A stretch of 64,000 bases of DNA from Spinacia oleracea (taxonomy: Eukaryota; Streptophyta; Magnoliopsida; Caryophyllales; Amaranthaceae), in the NCBI RefSeq assembly GCF_020520425.1, contig NC_079491.1:9039143-9103142 (forward strand), in the 5' to 3' direction. Shown here one piece after another: positions 44,276 through 54,637 of the stretch. Under the pieces are notes generated by a model. That model did no database searches. It saw only the letters and a list, made by a program, of their open reading frames with translations, and was not told where the DNA came from. Each line of letters begins with the position of its first letter. Positions within the stretch are counted from its first letter, which is position 1. Both the position numbers and the translations under genes were made by a program.

Positions 44276-47200
44276 TTCAAGTTATGCTCTTCTTCTAACC
44301 TTTTTCGTGTGTTGGGTCATGTTGATACCACTCATCACCGGAGACGGAGTAGCATCACCCCAAGTAATCGCCCCACATTGTTCACCTAAGTGCGGAAACA
44401 TCACCATTCCTTACCCGTTTGGTGTTGAAGATGGTTGTTACTTTGATGAACACAATAACGAAACCGCTTCTTCATTCAAAATCAATTGTACTAGTAACAA
44501 TGATAGTTCTTCCACACCAATACCAATTTTTGGTGAAAATATTCAAGTAGTAAACATTTCAATAGAAGAGGGTGAACTCCGCATTTACACATGCATTATT
44601 TCTTACCGGTGTTATAATAACAACCAAAGTGAGTTTTCTTTTCGAGGCTGGGAATGGGGTATTGTCAACCTAGTAACGTTTACCTTGTCTAGCACAAAAA
44701 ACATATTAGTTGGAATAGGTTGTGACACCTATACTTGGTTTAGCGGGGGTTCGAAATCACAAGACCCATCTCTCGGGATGCATGGCTCAATGCACTGAAC
44801 CAACCGATGCAATGGATGGTGAGTGTTCTGGGTTTGGTTGCTGTCAGGCCTCGATTCCTAGTGGAATTTTGGATGCCAATGTTTCTACTAACACTTTTCG
44901 AAATCGATCATTGGTTCGTCATTTTAATCCATGTACTGCTGCGTTTGTTGTGGCTAAAGATGCATTTAAATTCTATCGAGCTAATTTAAGTGATGACATC
45001 AACCACTACAACGCATTGCAGCTTCCACTAGTACTCGATTGGGGTATTGGACAACAGAATTGTTCATCAGATGATGGAAGCTACTTGTGTAAAGATAACT
45101 CAGAATGCAATGATCCGGAGCATGCATTAGGATATCGTTGCAAGTGCAAACATGGTTACTCTGGTAACCCTTACCTTCCTCAAGGCTGCAAAGGTAATAT
45201 TAATTAATTAATTTATTCCATTTACTTACTTTACATTTCATCAACGTACTACTCCGTATTAGTATTAATTTACTTTTGATAATCTTTCATTAGATGTTAA
45301 TGAGTGCTTGGGGGGAAATCATTGCGAAAAGTCGATATATTGTAACAACATTGATGGAGGTTATTATTGTAAATGTCCGAGTGGTTATCACGGGAACGGC
45401 ACCAAAACTGATCCTTGCATTTCTAGTAGACGGCTCGCACCAGTTTTGGTGGGTACAGGTAACGACAAATTCAAACTCGATTTTATTTCTCATACGGAGT
45501 AGTAGTTTCACAAAAAAAATTCTAATTATTTATATTGGGAGTGCATGAAATAATGAAAAAATAATAAAAAAAAAGGATAAAACCATACCAAAAATAGAAA
45601 GTGTAACTCATATTTCAATATGGAGGAAATATGTAAGTTACCATTACGAAACTACAATATCAATTTGAATAAAAAATAATTTAATACTCATAGTGATAGT
45701 GACATTCAACAATCAACAATCAACAATCAACCTATTAATCTTAATAATATTTTTTAAATCTTAATTCTAAAAAATGATATCACACCGATCATATAAAAGA
45801 AAAAAAGCAATTTCAGAGTGGATCATAAAAATAAGTTGGAAAAATTAAAGTGAACCTTGGTCTCTTGAATACTCCCTCCGTCCCTTAATACTCGCACCGG
45901 TTTGACCGGTGCGGAGTTTAAGACATTTAAATTGACTTATTAATTTAATGGGTGTTAGTTGATAGTGGGGTATTTTTTTAATATAGGTAGTGGGAAATGA
46001 GTATGAGGTGGAGAGTGGTGAGTGGGGGTGTGAATTTTTAAATGATTTTTGGTAGGGAATAGGGGTGTAGGTGGGGTTAGTAAGTAAGTGTGAGAAATAA
46101 TATAATATTGGTATAAATTTCCATTTATAGAAGCGGTGCAAGTATTAATGGACGGCCCGAAAAGGAAAGCGGTGCGAGTATTAAGGGACGGAGGGAGTAT
46201 ATACTGATTTAAACCATGCACCAATATTAATGTGTTTCAGGAGTTGGTGTATCTTTGGGAACAACGTTGTTGTTACTTATTGGATGGTGGTTATATTCAG
46301 TGACGAAAAACAAACAAGTTAAGAAGCAAACTTTGAGAGAAATGGTGGTATGTTGCTAAAACAAGAAATGTGTTGTGATGAAGGAGTTGTAGAAAGAATG
46401 AAGATATTCACAGTGGATGAGCTAGATAAAGCCACTAACCAGTTCCATAAAGATAGAATAGTTGTGTATAAAGGAATGTTGAGTGAAGGGAGAATTGTAG
46501 CTGTGAAAAAGTCTAATAAATTGGAGGAAAGCCAACGAGAGGAATTCATCAATGAAGTGGTTATTTTATCACAAATTAACCACAGGAACATAATGAAATT
46601 GTTGGGATGTTGTTTGGAGACAGAGGTACCGTTATTAGTTTACGAGTTTATTCTCAACGGAACACTTTACCATCAGTCCATCATATTCATAATCCAAGTA
46701 AAGAGTTCCCAATTACCTGGAAAATGAGGTTGCAAATTGCTTCTGATTCAGCTGGAGCTCTTGCATATTTGCATTCCTCAACTTCAACCCTTATTTTTCA
46801 CAGGGATATCAAATCCTCAAATATACTTTTAGATGACAAATATAGGGCTAAGTTGTCGGATTTTGGGACTTGAAGATCTGTGGCCATCGATCAGACTCAT
46901 GTAGTTACTCGTGTCATGGGAACGTTTGGTTATATGGATCCCGAATACTTCCATTCACACCAGTTTACAGAAAAGAGTGATGTTTATAGTTTCGGTGTGG
47001 TCCTTGTTGAGCTTTTAACAAGCCAAAAGGCAGTACGTCCAGAACTCTTGTTTGGCATCGTTATGGAAAAGAAAAACTTCTTAATTGTTTGGCATCTTGG
47101 TTCCTTTCCCATATGGAAAACTCTTGTTTGCTTGATATTGTAGATTCCCAAGTTCTACTAGAATGCTCAAATGATGAGTTTCTGAGTATTGCAAATGTTG

Positions 47201-47300
47201 CAGAACGATGTTTAAACTTGGATGGAAGGAGAAGGCTGGAATAAGCAAAGCTGGTGAGACCTCAACCGAACCACATTTTCTTTGGAAAGTACGTAGATCG
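44226..47300 (+). pseudogene. wall-associated receptor kinase (WAK-like), broken
   Basis: Remnant of a cell-wall-binding receptor kinase. Exon 1 (44226 to about 45193) has a hydrophobic signal segment, then the galacturonan-binding region (CGNITIPYPFGVEDGCYFDE, GCDTYTWFSG, GECSGFGCCQASIP) and an EGF-like part. Exon 2 (45293-45460) is a calcium-binding EGF module (DVNECLGGNHCE...CPSGYHGNGTK). Exon 3 (from 46241) has the membrane helix and the kinase. Breaks: an extra base in a G-run near 44743; a frame loss near 46340; the glycine loop between HKDRI and VYKGML is deleted; a frameshift near 46675; TGA at 46871-46873 just after LSDFGT; a frameshift near 47055; and a stop at 47242. HRD ([14 protein letters not shown]) and the AVKK lysine remain. 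Not expected to be an active kinase. Confidence 0.88.
45873..46197. mobile_element. Stowaway-like MITE in WAK intron 2
   Basis: CTCCCTCCGTCCCTTAATAC ... GTATTAAGGGACGGAGGGAG, TA on each side, with CTCGCACCG / CGGTGCGAG also inverted. The termini are nearly identical, so it may be young. There is an internal partial copy of the right end near 46136-46165. Confidence 0.8.
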
Positions 47301-47483
47301 AGCTTCATATTCTGCTCACTTGTCTCTGCTATTCAATTCCATATGACGTGGCAATGATATTTAATCCTTTATTTATTTTATCTTGTCTTTTATTTCATGT
47401 AAAATGCAAACATTTACAAACTCATCAACATGCATGGTTTTTGCAAGATTGGATTCCGCAACCTTAAGCTTTAACATTAAATG

Positions 47484-47600
47484 GATTCAGATCCTACACG
47501 CGGATCCGTTTGGATCCGCATGGATCTGGATCCAAAATTTTTGAAACCGCCGATCTGGATCCGGATCCATGTGTGGAAAGTGGATCCGGATCTGGATCTA
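47484..47600. repeat. GGATCC/GGATCTGGATCC short-repeat tract
   Basis: Dense imperfect copies of (T)GGATCCG and GGATCTGGATCC on both strands (palindromic), like the tract near 17100-17235. No gene. Confidence 0.6.
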
Positions 47601-47755
47601 GTAGGATTTGGTCCATATCTACCCATTGCCATTCCTACCCTTTGCTCGAGCCTACAAACTATCAAAGATAATAATGAATTCATACTTCTCACCAATTGTT
47701 GTCGTCGCTTTATTGCTTGTGTTTTGTTGTAGACCTTTATAGATATTGTGCCGCC

Positions 47756-47950
47756 ACTTGACTACTACAAATCGCGTCATTTATCGACGCTTTTTAGCCG
47801 TTTATTCGACGAGAATTAATTCTCGACGCTGTAGTCGAGCGTCGAGAATTAATCGACGCTCTTTTGCGTCGATAATCTCGACGAAATTAGGCGTCCACCT
47901 TCATTTCTCTACCCTTTCCACTGTCGACATTCTCGACCAAATTTGTGGTC
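47756..47950. mobile_element. TE end with TCGACGC subterminal motifs
   Basis: Starts GACTACTACAAATCGCGTC and contains many inverted and direct TCGACGCT / GCGTCGA motifs over 190 bp. The dense short subterminal repeats after a CTACAA-type end suggest a CACTA-like element terminus, but the other end was not found. Confidence 0.35.
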
Positions 47951-48997
47951 AAACATAATTTTGTCGACGCTTGTTTATGACAAGAATTTTCTTTGCGCGT
48001 TATTAAATTTTGCGGGAATTTGATATTGACATATAGCATCGAGAGTTAAGTTATGTAAAAAGAAAAAAAACGTAAACATTTTTCTTCGCTTCACAACCAC
48101 ATTGAACTTACAAAATTGTAAAATTGTATTAAAAGGTTAAATAACTAAGGTAAACCCAACCAAACATGGTCAGAACGTTGTAACTTATTCATATAATATA
48201 ACGTATAAAGTACAAAATTATGAGGCTTACACGGATTTGTTTAAAATTGACATGCTAACTAATACCAGATATTGTAAAAACTAATATTCTGCTTATTTTG
48301 TAAGCCTGACCGGTCACAATAACCTCCATGCGAAACGTGTTGCAATAGTTTCCATCTCCCTATTGTGCAGCTAGGATACCCGGGTCTTGATTCACACATC
48401 CACACGATCAGGTACTTCACATACAAGGAAGTACCTCCATCTGATACACTTCTGAAGTGGATAGACAAACAGAACTTGTTGTCTCCAAGTTTAACGCCTG
48501 AAGTAAAATAATGCAAAGGTCCAGAATGAGTAAAATCCAAGGAAACAGTAACTACAAGAAAATCAAATGCCATCATATGCTTAATTTTCATCGTCAAATT
48601 CAAATGTTAGTTCACAAATAAAACACACAAGAGCAGACTAACGACATCACCAAAAGTAGCAGATATGAGAAAAAAATGTCACAAAGAAAATCAAATACAT
48701 GCAATTATACATTATACGAGTGCATCAGTTGACAGATTCAGGGCAATGCATTTTCCAATATAATAACAAAAAAATTGATAAAAGGAGGACAAAGGAGTAA
48801 GACTTGGACATTCCAGGAAACTAACCAATACTGAAAATAGTATATCAAAACAGAGCATAATTCAGCTCTCTATAAAAGCAAAAGGAAGCATAGGGCTATG
48901 CTTAAAGTTAAATCAGCGGCTTCTAGTAATTCTATGCATATCACAGACTAGAAAGAGAAGAACAAGGTGTAAGGAGGTGGAATGCTCAAAATAGCAG

Positions 48998-49072
48998 TCA
49001 CTTAATATAATTCAGTGGAGTTCTTCTAAATCCTACAACTGGAGGAACAGTCTTATAGAGCGGCTGATATGC
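48998..49072 (-). CDS. possible isolated last exon, unidentified
   Basis: Minus strand: acceptor tttcag, then 24 codons AYQPLYKTVPPVVGFRRTPL-NYIK and a TGA. It reads like a real protein C-terminus, but no upstream exon was found to its right before the DUF593 gene. It may be a gene scrap or chance. Confidence 0.2.
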   Translation of the reverse strand, partial: AYQPLYKTVPPVVGFRRTPLNYIK

Positions 49073-49100
49073 CTGAAATTTTGTACAGAGAGAGTATTAT

Positions 49101-49225
49101 TTACATTACCAGAACACGGGTAGTAAATGCAGAACTCATAGATGTCAGAGTATGACCTCACACTGCTCTTTACATTACCAGAACACAGGTGTAAATGCAT
49201 AACTCATAGATGTCAGAACATTTGC
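49101..49225. repeat. 69-bp tandem duplication
   Basis: TTACATTACCAGAACACGGG...AACTCATAGATGTCAG at 49101 recurs at 49170 with a few changes. A third short echo (TTACCAGAACATAGGTAGTA) lies near 49579. Confidence 0.7.
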
Positions 49226-49238
49226 TAGTAGAGTATTA

Positions 49239-49496
49239 CTTCCTCCATTCTTTATTAAATGACACAATTTTTTTGTCACGTTTGCCAATGCAATATTTCA
49301 ACCATTAATACATTTTATTATCAATGGTTAAAAATTATAAAAATTTGATATTATAAAACTATAGGATGAGACGATTATAACAAGACCCCACATGACTATA
49401 TTTTTTGTTAAGTATAAATCACAATTGATGGTCAAAGTATATTATATGAATAGTGCTAAAACTACAATTGTGTCATTTAAAAAAGAATGGAGGAAG
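49239..49496. mobile_element. Stowaway-like MITE (CTTCCTCCATTC ends)
   Basis: CTTCCTCCATTCTTTATTAA ... TTAAAAAAGAATGGAGGAAG with TA both sides; ATGACACAA / TTGTGTCAT also inverted. A second, unpaired GGACGGAGGGAG end follows at 49503-49514, so another MITE was probably interrupted here. Confidence 0.7.
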
Positions 49497-50287
49497 TATT
49501 TTGGACGGAGGGAGTACTATTTTTGAAATTAAAAAAAAAAAAAAAAAATCCAGAAATACTGAGTATAAGTGAAGAAAATTACCAGAACATAGGTAGTAAC
49601 TATTCGACTCATCAATTTAACTATTTGTCTTTATACCTTAACTATTTTGTTATTCAATTAGTTATGATTTTATAACTTTTAGTTATGTTTCACACTAGTT
49701 TAATTAGTATCACAAAAGTGGTCTAACCGTTAGACGGTCTTACACAAAAGTTTTGATACAGTATTTACTTTCACCTTGAAATAAGTGGCAAACTACACGA
49801 TTGAGCGTCATCTTAGGCGTATTGTCCGCCAAAACCTTCATTTTTCCAGCAAAGCTAAAGGGATTAATTCCCAATTATAGTAAACAATAACATCATTACC
49901 CTAAATGATAAACAAAACTATCCTTACCACCTTAAAAATTCCCCTTGCCAGAAAACAAGCAAAATTATTAATTTTTTTTTTTTTTACAAAAAACAATTCA
50001 AATTGATGAAAAATTAGCCACTCCCTCATAACAGATCTCGAATTTTTATTTTTTCTCTTTTACCAAGAACATTATCTAATTGTCATAAATTTCCATTTAC
50101 ATCCCATTACAATTTCAAATAATTATAAGAACAAAAAGTTCCAAAATTGAAGAAATTTGTGAATTTGTTTTACAAAATTACAAGGCGATAAATGGTGTAG
50201 ACGGGATTGGATCTGAGGTGTTGGGTACGGCCCCTCAAGTAAGTTGTGATCTTGAATCTCCTATATATGCCTAAAAGATAAAAGAAC

Positions 50288-52538
50288 ATGTCTTATTCAG
50301 GGCGTTCTGTAAGGAATTTTGTGGAACAAGAGCTAGGACCTTTACCACATTTTGTACTTTACGCAATCCTGGAATGGACCCTAATAGGATTGCTCTTCCT
50401 TGATGGTTTCCTATCATTTGTATCAACTGAATTCGCAGATTTCTTCGACTTGCAATCCCCATGTGTGTTGTGTACCAGGATTGATCATATCCTAGCACGT
50501 AACAAACCGCGTTATTGTTGCAATCAAACCATTTGTGACGGTCACAAGAAGGATTTATCCTCCCTTGCATATTGTCATGTTCATAGGAAACTCTCTGATA
50601 TCAGAACAATGTGTAAGGGATGCCTCCTTTCCTTTGCTTCTACTGATAACAATAATAATAATAATAACAATAAATCTGAATGTTCGTCGTTGGAATTGTT
50701 GTTTGATGATGAGATGAAGGCTAGGGTTCGGTTGCAACCTCAATGGATGGATGATACCGCGAATGGAGGAGGAGGAGGAGGAGGAGGGAAGTTGATGTAT
50801 TGCTCATGTTGTGGGGAGGCTATGAAGGTTAAGTATCATAATAATAATATTACTAGTAATTCTGGGATTCTTAGTAGGGTTCCTAGTAGGCTTTCTCAGG
50901 CTCAGACTCAGGCTCAGGCTCCTGCTCCTTCCCCTCGATCTCCTTTTGGTACGTGGAGGGCAGATGATGTTCGGACCACCTTGGAGTTGTCCCACATTCG
51001 TTGTCAGGAGCTTAAGTCGTCTGAAACTACCATTCGCGGTGAGGAGGATGCATGCAATGTTGTCATCCCAACAGGTAAGGGCTCGTTCGGTATCACTATC
51101 AGTTTTCAGTTTTTGGTTTTAAAAGTCATATGGTTTAGATTTGAATCATGAACTAAAAATAGACCTCACATTTCTATGGTAATCATGTTGATTTTGAAAA
51201 CTAACAAAAAAAACCGGAAATTACATTTTGTATATAAAAAAAAAAACAATACCGAACGGGTCCTCAATAAATGATCATGTGCTATTTTGCTTGGTTTTGT
51301 ATTTGTTGCAATCATCAAAATGATCATTCTAAATACTTATTCTTTTGCATTTACACCAATGTCACCAGTGGAGAATCCAGAAACTTTTACCCTTACAATA
51401 ACAAAGGTGAAATTGAAACATTCGAAATAAACATAGCTTTAGAAGTTCATTCTTAATAAAGAATGTGAAATCGGGAACCACTTCCAGTCACCTTAAATGA
51501 TTGATATAGTAAAGTACTACATATGCAGTATCTTAAATTCATAGGATAATCTCTGAAACAGAGAACTAACAACATACTGTTTGATCTATTTGTTTCGTTG
51601 CAGCCGGCAAGGAAGAAACCAAACTCACAACAACAACAACAACAACAACAACAGATTTCGACGATTTCATGGAAGAATTTGGCAGTAGTAAATCATTTGG
51701 CAGGAATTCATCATTTGGTGGGAACACATCATTTGGCAGAAACACATCATTTGGCACAAGTACATCATTTGGCAGGAACCCGTCTTTTGGGCGGAATACA
51801 TCCTTTGGTCGCGGTATTAGTAGTAGTAGTAGTAACAGGTTTCTCGGCATTAATACTGATTCAACAGCCGCAAGCCCAAGGCTAACCAACAGGGTTCCAA
51901 GGAAATCACTCCTGGAGAAAGTCGAGCTAGGGTCAGACCCTGTCGAGACAATCATAGGAAATGAGACGGACATTGAAGTTATCATGACCCGTTTGAAGAA
52001 TCAAATCCGTTTAGATAGGAAATCACTTGTAGCTCTTTACATGGAGTTAGATGAAGAGAGAAGTGCTTCTGCAGTTGCAGCTAACAATGCAATGGCTATG
52101 ATCACGCGTTTACAGGCAGAAAAGGCGTCTGTTCAAATGGAGGCGTTGCAGTATCAGAGGATGATGGAGGAACAAGCTGAGTATGATAAAGAAGATATTC
52201 AGATGTTGAAGGATTTTCTGAACAAGAAAGAGGATGAGATTAGAGATTTAGAGGCAGAGTTAGATCTTTATCGAGATAGATGTGGTTTCCCTGATGTTAA
52301 CCGTGCTGATGCTTTGGAAAAATCTTTGTCATATTCTTCTATTTCTGAGCATGGAAGCCCGTTGTTTAGCATTGGTGGTTCCTTTTATGAAGAAGGTGAG
52401 AATAGTGGACGGAAAACTGATGATTATGAGGTTGGCGATGAATCATCACATGAAGAAGATGATGAAGAAGAAGGTGAGAATATTGATGGTGAACGCGATC
52501 AACACTTAGATGATGATGATGATAATAACAGATCATAA
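50288..52538 (+). CDS. DUF593 / GTD-binding protein, probable myosin-binding protein
   Basis: Two exons, 50288-51074 and 51604-52538 (cccaacag|gt ... tgcag|cc), 573 residues, no break. Residues about 20-46 form one membrane helix (FVLYAILEWTLIGLLFLDGFL). A Cys/His-rich segment follows (SPCVLCTRIDH, CCNQTICDGHKKD, YCHVHRKL, CKGCLL), then low-complexity Asn, Gly, Gln/Ala runs. Exon 2 has a Thr run, about eleven SFG(R/G)N-type pentapeptides (about 292-335) and then the coiled-coil GTD-binding domain (about 384-490: DIEVIMTRLKNQIRLDRKSL, EALQYQRMMEEQAEYDKEDI, DLEAELDLYRDRCGF). The tail is acidic. Plant proteins of this family anchor myosin XI tails to vesicles or endomembranes. The SFGRN repeat is the unusual part; it is encoded by a near-perfect 15-bp tandem DNA repeat. 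Confidence 0.88.
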
Positions 52539-54637
52539 AATTTAAAAAAAATACAGAGAAAGACAGTTAAGAATCTTCAAAAACTTCAGAAAATGGACTA
52601 CCACAGCGATAATATATGGCACGGACTCAAGAAGGAAAGATGATGATAATACAGAAAGTCGGCCATAGATCGAAAGCATAACAAAAAAACCTTAGATTAA
52701 ATGCTGACAAGAATGTCGTGTTTTATGTGAATTGAACATGTAGAATGTAGTAGTCATAAAACTGATAAAGTGATGCAGATGATGATTTTCTTTAACTGCA
52801 GCTAGCAGATGTTGGGCAAACATGATTGTATTTTATCAAGGATGTTTTATATTACAGTGACATTAGTTCATTGCTGTGTGTTGACTCTGGGGATAATTTA
52901 CAGTTTTACACTATTGTGTTCTGTGACACTGAACAACCTCTCTGGTTTTGAAGTTTTACACAAATATATGGACCTCCAGATAAGGCTCCTTTATATCCGA
53001 CTTGTTTTGTCTTAATTTATTATATCTGAAATACACTCATTTGCGAGTGATAATATATGAAAATAACTTATTTTCTAAATTATCTCAACTTATTGCTAAC
53101 GATATTAAAATGGCAGGCCACGACACTGGAGCACTTGACATAGCTGAAAGGAGGTTACACCCGTTTTACCGCAATTTAGAAGGTGGACCAGTGAGCATGG
53201 TTCACCTTAAGAACACTAGTATATAATTAAAAGAACATTTGGTTACGTGAAAAGAACATAATGTGTTTATTATTTATATTTTTAATAAATAGTGAAAAAA
53301 TATACTTTATAACAAAAAGTGAAATAATATACGAAGTATTTTATAACAAAAAGTGAAATATTACAATGCATGTTCTTTTGTCGTAACGTCATGTTCTTTT
53401 GCTTATGCACATATCTTTTGGTGCACCATACTCACTATGCACCATGATCCATAGTCCACGGATTGCTGTTTTACAATAATGGGGATAACACAAGATCCTC
53501 CTACGATTATCCATCCATTGTGGTTTTCCACGGCACCTTTAACGCACAATGTTTGTCATCAATATCTTAAAGGAAAAAATGATTCCAATAATCCAACCTT
53601 TGGGAATTTAGGCACCATTCCCTTGTTTAGTTGGAAATGTTGTAGGGGGTGAGAATCGTTATCCCAATCTAGTTCAATTCCCTTGTTTGTTTAGTGGGAA
53701 TGGAAAATGGTGTGGGTTTGGGAATGGGAAATAAAGCCATCAATTTCTTGGTTTTATTACCGGGGGGAGAGGAATGCTAAACCTCAAGTGGCTTGTGTCC
53801 ATATGGACACAAGTGACCCAAATACAACTATTTTTAGTACCAACACAACATATGTTAGTACCAAAAACACAAAATAATTTGCATTGGTACTTCTTAGCAA
53901 TGTATTGGTATACCAATACCATACAAGCCTTAGACTTCCTCGGGGGGTGGGAATTGTGAAAATTGTAAAATGTCAATATTGTCATTAATGAAAAGGGAGG
54001 AGAAGATGATTAAACAAGGATATTTTCGTAAAATTATATTTATTCCCAACTTATTCCCTCCAACATACCAAACAAAGAATTATCAATGTTTCTACGAACT
54101 CCCCAATAACAATTCTCAATCCATTTCCCACTCTTAATTCTCCTATTTTCTATTCCCACATACCAAACGCCCCGTTATAGTGGGAAATCGTTCTACAAGA
54201 GTTGAGACCCTTCTGAATTCTGTGTCTTCTCACACTAATTAGAAGAAGGAGAAACTTAATGTTTTATAATCAATCAAGAACTTCGACTTCTGTAAGATTT
54301 TGAGGCTCCATTTTCATTAAGAAAAAGCTTACTCTTGATTAAACTTCAAGTCGATTTAACAATGCTTGAAGATGTCAAACTATTAAGACCTGACAAAACT
54401 ACTGTACCCTTCTGTATTTCTGTAAGATTAAGATGTAAAATTGCCAACAGGATCTGCTGATAAAAGTGAAGCATAACTTGTTAAGATGTTCCTCAAAGCT
54501 AAGATAATCACAACATTTGGAAATGTTAAAACTGGATGTGGATATCTAACGTCATTCATACGAAGTATTTAGGCTCAACAAGGCAGATATGAACATACTT
54601 GTAGTTGTATGACCTAAGACTGTACGTCAATCTTAGT
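52539..54637. other. 3' flanks and TE sequence between DUF593 and ankyrin genes
   Basis: The two genes converge here. DUF593 3'UTR sequence probably runs to about 52800-53000. A short GAACA-motif MULE occupies 53170-53465. From about 53600 to 54180 there is repeat-like sequence (CATTCCCTTGTTTAGTTGG ... CACATACCAAACGCCCC), possibly a hAT or Harbinger MITE without clear ends. No further gene. Confidence 0.5.
53170..53465 (+). mobile_element. short GAACA-motif MULE-type MITE, second copy
   Basis: Starts CGCAATTTAGAAGGTGGACC, ends ATAGTCCACGGATTG. Flanks CCGTTTTAC (53161-53169) and CTGTTTTAC (53466-53474) form a 9-bp target duplication with one mismatch. It is co-linear with the copy at 23928-24187 (TTAAAAGAACAT, GTGAAAAGAACAT, CATGTTCTTTTG), with an extra direct repeat of TTATAACAAAAAGTGAAAT inside. 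Confidence 0.8.

Larger units (their letters stand above)
47301..50287. other. 3 kb between WAK relic and DUF593 gene
   Basis: Contains a GGATCC-rich tract (47484-47600), a TCGACGC-rich TE end (47756-47950), one lone exon candidate (48998-49072), a 69-bp duplication, a MITE and an unpaired MITE end. On the minus strand near 48440-48502 a splice-bounded stretch reads KLGDNKFCLSIHFRSVSDG, reminiscent of trehalose-phosphate phosphatases, but no neighbouring exon supports it. The last 700 bp upstream of 50288 are AT-rich and should include the DUF593 promoter. Confidence 0.45.

Noticed and set aside
48440-48502. Trehalose-phosphate phosphatase exon (KLGDNKFCLSIHFRSV)
   Set aside because: About 20 residues look similar and splice sites exist, but no flanking TPP exon (active-site or GDDRTDEDAF region) was found on either side, and another frame of the same stretch is also open.
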